This document shows positions 10,768-23,563 of a stretch of 64,000 bases of DNA, one piece after another. Position 1 is the first letter of the stretch, and every line of letters begins with the position of its first letter. This stretch comes from Apteryx mantelli (taxonomy: Eukaryota; Chordata; Aves; Apterygiformes; Apterygidae): assembly GCF_036417845.1 (NCBI RefSeq), contig NC_089990.1, positions 69,501 through 133,500 of the forward strand, written 5' to 3'. The notes under the pieces were generated by a model that was given only the letters and a program-made list of their open reading frames with translations, was not told the origin of the DNA and made no database searches. The position numbers and the translations under genes are program-made.

Positions 10768-13700
10768 AACTGAGGAATAATTCCTATCACCCTTCCTCCT
10801 CATCTCTGGGATGGGATCTTCCAATCCTCCCCTGCATTGTTAAAAATTAATGCAGATCACTTACCTGTTTGGGCTGTTCCTGTTTTAACACTGCACCCAT
10901 CGCAGTGTTATTGGAGCATTTTAAGACAGTCTCTTGGGATTAGCATAGGCTTTATGCAAGTCCACCTTTCCTCTTCATTTCCCCAGAAGAATGATATTTT
11001 AAAGGTTTTTCTATAGTTTGTGTTTATTTATTCAATGCACATCTCTTTATAAAAAGACAAGGTCACAGAAGTCCCACTAGTGCACAGCATGCATGAGGGT
11101 GAAGAACCAGCTGGGTGTTAGATCTCATATAATAATAAGGCAATTAAAAATATAGGTGGTGCTACAGAAGATGATGGAAGGAATCTCTTAACCTCATTAT
11201 TTGTATAAAACTAAAAATAATTAACTATGCAGCATAAAAAGGGAAGAAACGATACTTAAAAGCTTCCAAAAGAAATGCAGGCTTGATCTAAACCATATTT
11301 CATGTCAGTAAGTGGATTCCTATTGCTATCAGTAGGTTTTAAATCAGGCAAATAGCAGTCTTCTGAAGCATGCAACTAGTATGAGTTCATCATCCATAGG
11401 AAATCAATGTCTGCTGTGAAAACCCACCCTGCTCTTGAGTTGTGAAATCGAGATGTCCATCTCCCTGTGCCCTCTTCCCTGTGCTGCCTTTGAGGTTCTG
11501 CATTCTGCATTGCTGTTTGTATCCTCTCAACTCTCTCTGTATTTGGTAACGTGGTGGCATTTTTTCTCCCTGTCATCGAATAGTACAGTCCTTTATGTGC
11601 TGCTTCTGCTACTGCTGCTAAATTCCTGAATATTTTTTCAGTGTAACTTTCCAGCAGACAAAATGACAGAAGAAGAAGAGGGGAGTGTGTACTTTGACCA
11701 TTGCTATCAGATGAGGTAATAAGGTGAGGAAAAGGCACACTGTACCCTGGAGGGATTTGTCAATATTCTGAAAGATGTACACTCCAAGATTTCTAGTGTT
11801 TCTAGAGATGAAAATCCCTTTCCAGATGCAAAGTCAAGAATCAGTAAGTCAAGAGGGTAGAGTGGAGGTCAGAGATTTGGACATCAGGATTGTTTTTGCA
11901 GCTCTGATGCTACTACTTGCTGTTCAAGCACGTTCAAACTGTTAGCATTCAACTTTTGCGTCATGGTTTTGGACAAGTGTCTTAATCTGTCTGTGGTTCA
12001 CTTTTCCTTGTATACAGCTCTTTATATCATCTGAAATCACTGCACTGATGTTTAATATCTAATCTGTTGCTATTTATAATTTTTGATATGTGGGATCCAA
12101 ATAATTACCAGTTTTTCCCAGCACACAAATTAAATTTTTCAAAGGCAGCTATGGGATTTAAGCACACAATTGCCATTGAAATAAATCTTTTAGCTGACCC
12201 TGAAAAAGTCAACTGTGTTCATATTTAATCCTTTTTATCCCCAAAGTTAATAGGCAGATACATTTCAAAACAAGTTTTAGCATTAGGTAGAATGGAATCA
12301 ATGCCAAAATATTCCCCTACTTTACTGAGCACAGTTTTGTTACATTTAAGATGTTTCCATTTAACAGTCTAACTTCAGTCCACACAGCATTACTTCGTTG
12401 TAACAAGAAATCCTGTACAGAACAATTCCAACTGCAAGAATGAATTTTTTTCCCCTCGGTGATCATCCTTTCTACAGTGATCAGTTTTACAAGACTGGAG
12501 GTAACCATCATATTTTTTCTTTCTTTTTCAGTATATGTTGGATTTAACATGTTCGTGCATATTTTTTTTTCTTTTTAATTTCTTTATTATTTCCTTTTAA
12601 AAGTGCCATTTATTTGTTGGATCAATAAGAAATGACTTTCATAAAAGTATACTGAGGTTCACTTCAATGTGGACATTTCTTCATTATTATTTACAGAAAA
12701 CTTGCCACATATTATAAAGAACAATATGATATGCCAAATCATTGAAAGTTCTTTAAAATGAGACAACATAACAGATTCATTTGTATAACAGAAAGCACCT
12801 ATATAGTATTATTGTAAATTTTGTCAACTGTTGCATTAAGCTGCTTTTTTTCATCAGAACATCTGAAACATCTTTCCAGACAAATATCAGTGAGTGAAAG
12901 CAACAAACCTGTGTCATTTCTTTTTTGCAGATGCTAAACTAAAGACATTGAGTAGCTCATAAGGTTCTCAAGCTGGCAGGGGAAACTTGGGAGAGATGAA
13001 GGCAGGGAAAAGTGGTAAGGATTGACATTAAAAAGTGTGTGCAACATGTTTTATGAAAGAAATAGCATTTATAGAAATTGTTGTTGCATTTGCAGAAGTC
13101 CTGATACCAGCATGGAAGAATGATAGAGAGCCCCCAGCAAAACATACTACAGGACTGAACTCTGGCCAACGTGCTGCTAGATAGGTACATGCTATCATGG
13201 GGTTGAATGGGTGGCAATGTTACTAAACTGAAACATGAGAAAATGGATGAGTCAAAATGGTGCATCCTAATTTATGAAATTTGCTTCAGATTCCTGTGCT
13301 TTAAAATAGAAATTAATTCTTTCTACATCTCATCTGTTTTTTGAGCCTTTAAGTCACATTTGCAAGATTTTTCCCTACAGCTAGTGGGCCAGGAACTTCT
13401 TCATATTTTAAATGAAAGCTGATGGTGTTGTGAAATAATGTGCCTCAGGAAGCTTCAGGAGCCTGGAGAGAGTCTTCAGCAACACTGGAACTGGTAGGTG
13501 GCAACCAAATGCTAGGCCTGAGAGATCGTAAGATTTAGTCTTGAAATGTTAATTTTTAAAGCCTGAAACATTCACAGATTTTTCTGTTAGTCCTTCAATA
13601 TATGCTGTGTGTAAGAGTGTCCACTGATATCCTAGAGAGCTGAAGGTTTAAGTACCTGCATGTGGTAATCTCAGCCAATTCCAAAGGTGGGTCTAAATGT

Positions 13701-14020
13701 TTTTTCAGAATTTAGTCATGTCCTTTATTTCATCCTCCATTCCCCTAATCTGCAAAACTGGGAGAATACAGTATTTTCACCAATATTGCCTACCATCCAC
13801 CTGCCCTGTCTAATCCTACCCCCTTGTTTCAAAAACAGTGAGTTAGCTGTCCGTGAGGTACAATGCAAGGGGAAATTGTCTCCCTTTTTCCATTCGCTGG
13901 TGAAGCCCAGGTGCACAAGCCACCGCAGGACTTACTTTCAAGAAACAATACTCGTAAGATGTTGGTTACAGCCAGGAAAATACATTAATACATTAACTTA
14001 ATATACATTATTTTTTGCCA
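10768..14020. other. Intergenic, upstream of ZC3H12B CpG island
   Basis: AT-rich DNA with no convincing exon or element. The last few hundred bases before 14.03 kb could hold distal promoter elements of ZC3H12B, but I see nothing I can name. Confidence 0.45.
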
Positions 14021-14029
14021 AGATGGCTC

Positions 14030-14960
14030 TGAAACACACGTAGCGATGCAGCCCAGCGCTGCACGAGGCAGGTCTCTGCGACCCCTGCCGCAGCCCCGCC
14101 GCGCGCCCGGCGGCACGTGCGCGCCGCCGCCAGCGTGCGCGCGCCGCCCTGCGGAAGGGGCGGGGCCCTCGTGCCGGGTGCCGGGCGGCAGCGGGCAGCA
14201 GGAGCGCGCGCCGGCAGCGGGAGCGCGCGGCCGCCGGAGCCGGGCGCCTGCAGCAGCGGGGGCCGGGCGCAGTTGCTAGGAGACGGCGCCCGGGCGGCGG
14301 CGCGGGCCCGGCTGAGGCGCAGGCAGGGATGAGGCGGCGGCAGCGGCCCCCGGGCTCCCGCCGGTGCTGAGCACCGCTGCCGCCCCTCGCCCTCCCCTCC
14401 CGCCCCGCCCCGGCTCTGCTCCCCCGTCCCCTCCTCTCCCCCACTGCAGCCTGCCCTTCCCCCCCATGCGGCGGGAGCGGCCGGAGCGGGGCCCGTGCCG
14501 CGGCCGCGCCGAGCCCCGCCATCCCTCGCCCGTCCGCCGTCAGGTCCCGCAAGGAGCCGCGGGCGGTGTCTGCAGCGACGGCAGCGGGTGAGGCCCGGCG
14601 GGGCGGGGGGCGGGGGGAGCGGCCCGCGCTGGCGCGCCGCGGCGGGCAGGGCGCTGCGCTGCGCGGAGGCCGAGGGAGGCCGGCGGGAGGCGCCGCGGCG
14701 GGCCGCGGCGGGCGGCCTCCTTCCCTCCCTCCCTCCAGGCCTGGCGGAGGCCGGGCTGAGGCCTCCTCCCCGCGTGAGCCGCCGCCCGCCCCCGCGCGCC
14801 ACCTGGGGCGCCCCACGGCGGGCGGCGGGAGGAGGTGCGGCTGCCCGGCCCGGGGCCCGGCCCCGCCGCCGCCGCCCTGGGCGCGCAGGTGCTGCCCCGG
14901 CCGGGGCCGCCCCCGCGGCCTGCTGGCGGCAGGAGGAGCGCTGGGTCGAGGAGCCGCTGA
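14030..14960. promoter_or_regulatory. ZC3H12B: CpG island, probable ZC3H12B promoter
   Basis: An extremely GC- and CpG-rich block with abrupt edges. It contains many GGGCGG/CCGCCC words, GCGCGC runs and a CCCTC/TCCCT stretch near 14718-14737. It lies about 23 kb upstream of the first coding exon of ZC3H12B and on the correct side of that gene, so it is the best promoter candidate. A 329-codon minus-strand frame and several plus-strand frames here are composed of Ala, Arg, Gly and Pro. They reflect lack of A/T for stop codons rather than a gene. Confidence 0.75.
14330..14587 (+). other. ZC3H12B: Candidate ZC3H12B non-coding exon 1
   Basis: Within the CpG island a good plus-strand donor (CGG followed by GTGAGG) occurs at 14587/14588. 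The next clear plus-strand acceptor tied to the gene is at 37493/37494, so this exon end would define a first intron of about 22.9 kb. The 5' boundary is a guess because CpG-island promoters start at dispersed sites. ATGs at 14329 and 14466 exist but have GC-biased frames; I treat the exon as 5' UTR. RNA evidence would be needed to prove the splice. Confidence 0.45.
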
Positions 14961-17762
14961 GGCAGGGCGGCTGAAACGGCCTAGCAAGCTGGGGGCAGCA
15001 CTGGCAGCTGATAGTCAGGAAATTTGCCTGGTTTCATTTAATAACGAGAAATGCAAAGGAAGAATTTTGAGGGCTGCATTACAGTGCTGTTTAAGGTGGT
15101 GTTCTGTGTCTGAATATGAGAAGGGTAGCAAGAAAATTAAAACTTGTATTAACAAAAGCAAGGTGATTAAATAAGGAGATTACTTTTGTATAGGGTACCT
15201 GATGAACACTACTCACATCCCTCCATTTTGCTTTATAGTGCAAATGTAAATAATAAGCTTGTCACTCATCGCGATAAAGGTGAGGTTTGAGATGGTTTTT
15301 TTTAATCAGTTTATTTAAAAAAGTTGTCTCTTGTAGCTGTGAGTTGTTCTAATTGTGATTTAATCCTTACGCTGTTGTATTTCACAAGAGCTGTATATTT
15401 CTTCCAGAAGTCAGCAAATGGAATGCAAAATCTATACTGTGTTTTCTTAAGTTCATAAATGTGGACTTAAATTAATTCCAGTTGTTTATTGAGATACATG
15501 TGGTACATTGTTTCGGTTTTATTGCCTTGTAATGTGTTTCAGTGATATGTGTGTCCCATCATAAATAGGAAGCAGGAATAGAAAAAAAAATTAAAATACC
15601 TCTCGTTTATGAACCAGTGTTCTGCATGCTGGTAGTTCTGTGTGCCTGGAAGTGTGCAGCTTTCCAGCTCCATCTGATTTCTTATGCTTAGTGTGTTTGT
15701 TCATTGAAATGGATGCATCTGTCAAATAGTCATTTTTGTTTAGGAAGTATCCTTTATTAAAGGGATATATCTTTTACTTGCTAAGGTATTATGAACGTAC
15801 TATGGTATGTAGAACTGAAAGCTGCATTTTACAAGTGTAGCTAATGTTGCCTATAAAATTATATTTGCTTCTTGCTGGAAAAATGGGTTAGTGGGGATGT
15901 CAAGGTCATTCACAAATTTAGAACAAGTTAACTGCTGTTGGAACATGTTATTTCTTCTTCACTTTCAGGTGTTCTTCATATATCAGTCCTGCAGCTGTTA
16001 AACTGAACTCAGGTTGAGAAAATTTCATCTTCTAAAATAGTCTAATACTTAGTGAATTTTAAAAGTCAGCTATAAAGCTTCCTAAGTGAATGACCTCTTT
16101 AAGATGTACTTTAAAAAATCTGACAGCATCCAAGCTCACTAATCAAAAAGAATGAGTACAAAAGATGTTACGAGGGTGAATGGGCACCAAAGATGCTTTG
16201 TGTCCAGATGAACTAGTAAGAAAATCAATTCTTACTGCCAGCTGCTGCAAATAAGATGAGTTCTGGCTTTCTGTTCCTTGATCTTGTGGGATGCCTTTTC
16301 CAATGCAAGTTATTCCATTGCTGACATCTACTGATTTTGGCTTTCCTAGCCACTTTACAATTTGAAATTGATATGTGATTTTTTTTAAAAAACACTTATA
16401 ATTCTGCTGTAGATCTGTGAATAATTAGAAATAAAACAAATTGCTCCTGTCACTTGCACTCTGTTACTGCTTCCATGAAGAGCAGAAGCATTGGAATTCT
16501 TTGGAATAAGGAAGGCAGCAGCGTGTAAGTTCAGTTTTAGAAACAGGGCTTGGAAAGGGGGAGGAAAGAATTTTTTTATAAACTCAAAAAAAGTTTCCAG
16601 ATATTAGCAGATTATAAACTGGTTTGATATACTGATTTCTCATCATGTAAAAAGATGTCTACAATGCTATTTAGACCTCACACACATCCTTCAGAAGGCT
16701 TACCTGTTTTTGATTGTGGAATCTGCTAGGCACAAAGGGCTTCGAAGCACCAAGTGTACGTGGCTAGACAAATATATATTTAAAAACATATTTTTTAAGT
16801 TTAATTTAAAAGGTTATTTTCTTCAAGGCATTATAAATGAGGAGCATGTTTGAGTAATAGTACTAATATTACAGAGTTTAAAATTCCTTACATCCTTACA
16901 ATGTGTGGTGGTTTTTTTGTATTTCCTGTGAATTGTCCCCCCCCCCCCTTTTTTTTTTCTTTGATAAGCTATTTTTGATAAGATGCATTTATGGTACCAC
17001 AGAGGATACGTCTGGAAGCATGTATACCCTGACCACCTTTACAAATGTAGGCTTTCTGATGCCATGACATGTAGTATTGAGTTTGATTTATTTCAGATTT
17101 AAGAAATATATTTGGAAGCACAGAGTTGAGCAGTATAGCATATCCTAAGATATAGTTTTATTGTTCTGAGGTGAACAATTTGTTCATGAGATTGGCCATT
17201 ATAAGAAAAACTCTTCATTAGCTGTCAGTCTTGGTTCAAATATATACATTCTTTCTATATTTAAACTTGTACTTCAGCTAAATGTCTTTCAGTTTTAAAG
17301 GTAGCTATTGTATTTCATTTTCTTACATGAGTTATTTTTGACTTTGCTTGCTAGCAAAGCAGGTTGAATCACCATGCCACAATAAAGCCTAGGCTTTACA
17401 TGGTTTTTGTGGGTCCCTTCTAGAATTTCATTAGAGTATAATGGTACAGATTACTGAAGCCTTTTGCAAATCCTGATGTAAGCCAAGGTGCTCATTGGTT
17501 ACAAAGTTGAAGGATTAGAGCTCATTTTCCACATTCAGCACACCTAGAGAGAGTCCCCTCACTAAGATTAATACTCTGTTCTGACTGTCTAAGTCAGCTT
17601 CTTGTTTATTTAGATAACATAGCCAGAATATCAACCTTAGACTAAAGCTAAATTATTTTAATAAAGACATCCTCTTAAGAAGTTTAACATATTTGCTCCT
17701 TTAAAGCCAAACCAGATAAAGTCAAAAGTCTGATAACTTTACTCTAAAAACCATGTGAGATA

Positions 17763-17788
17763 CCCCCCTCCCCTCCCCTCCCCTCCCC
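17763..17788. repeat. CCCCT pentanucleotide microsatellite
   Basis: About five tandem CCCCT units followed by a T-run, in ZC3H12B intron 1. Confidence 0.85.
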
Positions 17789-18060
17789 TTTTTTAAAGGT
17801 CAAACACCAATTTCAGACTCTTTTTGCCAAGTCCTTCCCTTTTCTGGTTTCTAGGTTGTCCTGATTAAAAAAAACAAAACAACCCCCCCAAAACTTCCTC
17901 TCTCAGATCATCTCTTAGTGTGAAATAAGATTGCTGGAGCGTAGGTATTTGCTGTTTTCACTTTAGAAAGCAAAGCAGTAGGGTTCACTTGTCTTCCTGA
18001 AGATTACTTTCCAGCTTCTTCGTCTTAGAAATGAACACTGTTGTCACTATAAGAATGAAG

Positions 18061-18145
18061 GAATCATAGAATAATGGAAGAATTTCAGTTGGAAGGGACC
18101 TCTGGAGGTCATCTAGTCCAACCCCCTGCTCAGCGCAGAGCTAAT
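18061..18145 (-). mobile_element. CR1 LINE 3'-end fragment
   Basis: Begins with GAATCATAGAAT and continues TTGGAAGGGACCTCTGGAGG, CATCTAGTCCAACCCCCTGC. This is the reverse complement of the CR1 3' end. The copy is short and diverged and lies inside ZC3H12B intron 1. Confidence 0.9.
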
Positions 18146-21100
18146 TAGGGACTGACTTTGTTTTTGAAAAAAGCAGTGTAACAGATTTGAAAAGATGCCT
18201 TTAAGCCCCTCTTGTGCTTTCCAAAAAGGTAGTAGTTGATGTTTTCAAGGGAGGTGTCTCTCCACTTCTGACATTTTTTTTAGTAGCCTTTGAAATGGCT
18301 CTTTCAGTTTATCAGAAAGCATATGTCCTGGCTGCTGAGTACATCCTGCCTCTTGCTGGATGGTGTAGCATGTGAGGGTCCACTCAGTATATTGAATCCT
18401 TTAGGAACAGGGTATCTTTTGTTTTTCAGATTTCTCAAAGGCTGCTTTATTATTGGATGAGATTTACAGATAAAAGAATGTTTGATTTAGTCTGTCAAAG
18501 TGGAGTTCAAAATATTCAATTACAAAATTGGAAAAAGTGTAAGCTGAAATGATAAAATGCTCTATTGATGTGCCTTTGACTTAGCTCTAATCACAACTTC
18601 CTTCTCCTGCCCGCCCTCCCCTTCTCAGAGCGTTACTGAGTCATTTAGATCTGCAGAATAGGTACTAGCAAACAGCCTCCTATCAGAATGTTGATTAGGA
18701 GAAGCAATGTGTTGCTTTGGGTTTAGATCTGAATTTGTGCTCTCAGTTTATAAAGAACTGCTTTAATCACAAATAATCTCTAAGGTTTTTCCTCAAATTT
18801 TCTATTGTTATGTTGTCAATTAAAATGCGTTGCCTTGATAGGGACAATGAACTTTTTGAGTAGTAGTGATACTAGCCTTAATTGCTCAAGATTATCAGAA
18901 AGAGAAGATAGGTGGAAAGAGGTACTATATTATTGTTAGAACACTTTTTTTGACTGCCTGTTTACTCTCTGGTTTGTCCTTCTGTCTTAGGAAGTCAAAT
19001 TTAATATCCAATGCAACAGAAATATTTCCTTTCCCTCTCTTCAGAAGTCTGGCCTGTACTTGATACTTCTCTTGTGCTCAGCACTACCTGTTCTTTGTAA
19101 GTCAAGAAGTGTTTACTCCATACACAGATCGTATATCTTAAGAAGCAAGTAATATACCACTTCGTCTCTATATAAGTCCAACTATGTCCATCCTAGCCCT
19201 ATGAATTCATACTTATGAGTGTGACAAAATGAATGACAGATTTGAGATGAGATGCTTGAATTCTACACTACCTTTGCTCTCTCCAATTCATGCTTTATTT
19301 GTAGTAGAGTCTTTCATAAGTCATTTTAGATCCTCTATTTATATGATGTGCTAGACACAGCTTGTTTTCATGTATAGTTTAATTCTGATTTCAGTGTTCA
19401 TTTGAAATATTTACTGAAATAAGTTTGAAGTACTTCAAATGTTTAAAGCAAGGCATAATTTATAATAATATTGTAGTTTCTTAGTTAAATTTTCAATTTA
19501 ACAAAACTCCACAGTATACTAAGAATTAGATGAAAAATGCATACGTTCCTCCTAGGTTTTCTTTCATATGACTGTTTTGAATTTAATCCTGTATTGTTCA
19601 CCAAAACAAAATGACTTCTTTACAAGTTTAGGCTTGGTAAAGCCATAGGTTGTGGCCCCAGGGATTCGTCTCATCTTTGTGAAACAAAGAATACATTGTT
19701 TTATTTAGAATTTGAAATCAACTGTAATGTCATTGTTGAATACATCTCATTTTAGATTTTCAGAAGTGACCACTCAAAATTCTAGTTAATCAAAATGCTT
19801 TTCCTCATTTCACTGTTGTCTGTTAACAGAATCATATTTTTCTTTTCCTGGTATTGTCTGAAATGGTTTCTGGGTTATTTTTTAATTTCTGAAACCTTTA
19901 TGAAAACTTAGCTATGGAGAAGTGCCATAGATCATGAGAGTCATGAAGAGTCATACTCTTTAATTGTCAGTCAAATTTGCAGGGCAGATATATAATGCTT
20001 ACAATAAACAATACTACAGTTTGAGCAGAGGTGGGAAAATGAAGCTCTGAGCAATTTATATGAGGTGTCATTTCTGATCCAGTGAAATACTGTGCTTTTC
20101 TGTTTAGTGTCTTGCTTGTTATGGGGAGGTTGGACATAATAGCATAGTAATTTGGTACCATTTCCTCTAAGCTAAACATGGGAGTTTTCATCAAGGTCAG
20201 ACAAAAAGATCTGAAAGTTTGTAATCAGCTGCAGATCAGTAACAGACATCAGAAGGTTCTTTATTTTCAGTCTTGGTCGCTAGAATTGTTGTAGTCTTTT
20301 TATCAAATTTTGCACAGTCAAGGTTGTGCTTGTTAACTTTCACAGACCAGGAAGTAATGGTTTTTAGATCTAATTTAGATGAATGTCTTGTCATTGGTGA
20401 ATGAAATTGTCACTGTCTGATGCCTTGTTCAGTAGGCCAGCCAAATGCCAATTTCCTGCATTCAGCATTGTTGAAATGGAAAGTGAGAAATTGAGGTCCT
20501 TAAGGGGATTACTTTCTTGAAAGGCAAAGCTTGTGTAAGATATTTATGTCTTCCATGGTGGTTCATTGTATGCAACATCCTTTTTTTATTTCAGTGAGGT
20601 GATAATGAGTAGAAAATGCAAAATATGTTTCTTGATGTTGTTCCGAGTTTGGCTTGATAAAGGACTGTACTATATTAGGCCTTTGATTTGTGTGAATGTA
20701 AGGTTTCTGCAATTATCAAAATGACAGTGTTGAAACTTCCCATTAATGTGTTGAGACTGACATCACATTATTGTTTAAAAAAAAAAAAATCCATTAAACT
20801 GAATCAAAATGCTGTCATTTATATGGCTCTAATTATCAAGGGACTGAAAACTCTGATCTGCCTTTTTAACAGTTTTGTTACAAATGCCATTTGACATAAT
20901 GCATACTCAGGAAATACTGATTATACATGTCTTTAAATGGATAAATGAGTTGTAGATCTCTGCTCATGTCTTTAGTTTAGACCATCTCTTCTAGAATGGA
21001 GAAATAAGAGTTGGTTTAATTTATTTGATTAAGAAGTACAGAAAAGTATTTGAATACACTTATTCATTTTGAGTGTTTTGAAAGAGTATCCCTTTTAAAT

Positions 21101-23540
21101 GAGGAAGGTTGAACACAGCGCTCCTCAGCAAGGAACTTGCTATAAATAACATTAATGCCAGGTATTTGTGTCAAAATCCAGCTGCTTTCATCTGGGTTAA
21201 TGTCTTCTGTTTGTCTCCTCTCTGCTTCACTGAGCAACTCCTATATATTGTGGACTTATTATTTATGGCAGCTATATCAGAATATATGAGATAATGTAAA
21301 ACTCTACACATCTTTCAATGATATGGTGTTTATATGAATGTTTTTTGCTAATTACAAAAGCTCTTAGGACAGTCTTAATAAAACTGTTATATACATTTTT
21401 AAAAGGAATAAAAGGACAAATTTCTTGATTCCAGGTCCTACTAGATAGATTCAGAATATTTGGTTATATATCTTGTTGACATTAGCAAGAGCTGCACTTG
21501 AAACACTGTCTATAAATTAATGAATATTGTATTTTGGCAAATGCATCACTTTTTTGAGCCACTTTAATGGCCAACTCATTGGAAATATTTATGCACAACC
21601 TATTTTATCCTCTTTTCTTACAACCTTGCAACACTTGACAGGGTAGATGAAGACTGAACATGCTAAACTACCCCATTTGTTAAAGGTTAAAACTTAACTC
21701 ATTAGTAGTTTTGAAAAATAAAATAGTGAAAGAGATTAATTCCTGCTGAATTACAACATATATGGATTATAGTATACATGTGTAAACTGTGTCCCTGTTA
21801 TTCTCTCTGATTAAAATAATGGTGAATATGGAACTCTAGTGGGGTCAAGGTGTATAAACACACTGGCAAAATAATGCAAATCACAAAACCTTTTTCCTGT
21901 TATTAAGGATAAAAGAGAGTTCCACATAGTATCACATGGTGCAGCTCTTCCAATTTTTTGGAACTCTATTCTGAAACTTTAGAGTATTTTCTCCTTTTGT
22001 TCTGTTGTGAATCTGTCCCAACAGATGTGTCCCATCTAGATGGTTGTCTTAACGTTCATTCTAGGTATATACCTAGTTATATAGCTAGAACAAGAAGACT
22101 CTACCATTTTTATTTGTGACTCATATGCTTAACTGTTAGCTTTAAGTGTCTCTTTATCAGTAGATAAAATAATTGTTTCAGAAAATATTAAAAGAAACAA
22201 GCAGTAATGAATATCTGTACCATTTCTGAACTAAGATTACAGCAAGAAGATTATTTCTTCAGTGCGATGAGAACACCGATGTTGAATTGTGTTACTTTTT
22301 CATGAGCATATAGAAGTGTGTTTTTCAAAATTAAAGGCTAATCCAAAGTCCAGTGCAGTCCATGCATCTTGAGCTGCTCTTTGTCTGTGTCCTCTGACAA
22401 TAACTATTATCTAACAAATGAAGATTTCCAGGTATTGCATTTTGGGGTCTTGTGTTGCCAGCCCAAATTGTAATGTCTTAAAATAACAATCGGTCATTTG
22501 TTAGGGAAGTTTTTAAAGATCACAAAAACATACTCTGACAGCGTGTCTGCATAGTAACCACTAGTCTGTGCTGTAGCGCACTGCAATATTGAGGAGCATG
22601 TTGGATGTAGTGCCTCTGAACACTGAATAATTTTAGCAACAAAAAAGACTTCTCTTTCTCTTTGTCTCTACTCATGTTGTTTCCATGGTTTTGGAGCTTA
22701 CTTTACCATAATCAGTATATATGTAACCAGGAGGTTGGCAGTTTCTGTGTTAGCAGGCTTATACAGTATCTAAACTGTAATCAGGAGGTGTAGTTGTAGT
22801 AGATACATAGCATACCTGCCTAAGCTGTTGTTTAGTTTTGAAGATGCTAAGACATTTCATTCATTAAAGAACAAGTAATCTGGGGTCCTTTTAGGTTTGC
22901 AGAGTCTATATTGAAATCCACGTTGTTATGATATGGTTGCTCTTGGTGTCTGAGCTAGCTATATGAAAATTAGTTTAGATGTATGTACTCATGCACTTCA
23001 GTCACCTTCTGATAATGTAGAAATAGCCACAGTAATCAAAGACCTGGCTATTGTTTAGAGCAGTCTTCTTCCAGAAAGATACCTCTTCCTGTAGGTCTCT
23101 TTTATAGGGTAGAATCTATATAGAGTAGCATGTTAATGATAAATTAGTGAGATGAAGAATGAAGAGGGAAACTAAGACATTAAATTCATGCTGAAGCAAT
23201 GGGGGGAATAACTTATTTTTCTTAATGAAAAAACATTACAATTTTTTCTCATTCTTGTGAAGAAGCTTATTTGACAGCTTAAGAAGTATAGAAGGAGAAA
23301 TTTGCAATATTTATTCCTTGCCATGCATATAGAACTCCCCTAGATGTTCCCATTTTATATGAACAGTATTCAGGTAGATTTTTATTTTTTCTTGAAATGT
23401 TGTAAAAAATACATTGATTATCCTTTATTAGCTACATGTATCTCAAAAAGTATACTAGGGAAAGCAAAAACAATCCCTCACGCTCCATAAAATTAATGAT
23501 ACTCCTGTATTTATTATTCAGGTGAAAGAGATATTTGAGG

Positions 23541-23563
23541 TTTTTTTTTTTTTTTTTTTTTTT
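23541..23563. repeat. Poly-T tract
   Basis: A run of about 23 T in intron 1. It could be a remnant retroposon tail or simply a homopolymer. Confidence 0.85.

Noticed and set aside
13998-15174. Long open frames on both strands (up to 329 codons) in the 14-kb CpG island
   Set aside because: They overlap in several frames, are made almost entirely of Ala, Arg, Gly and Pro, and result from the scarcity of A/T-rich stop codons.
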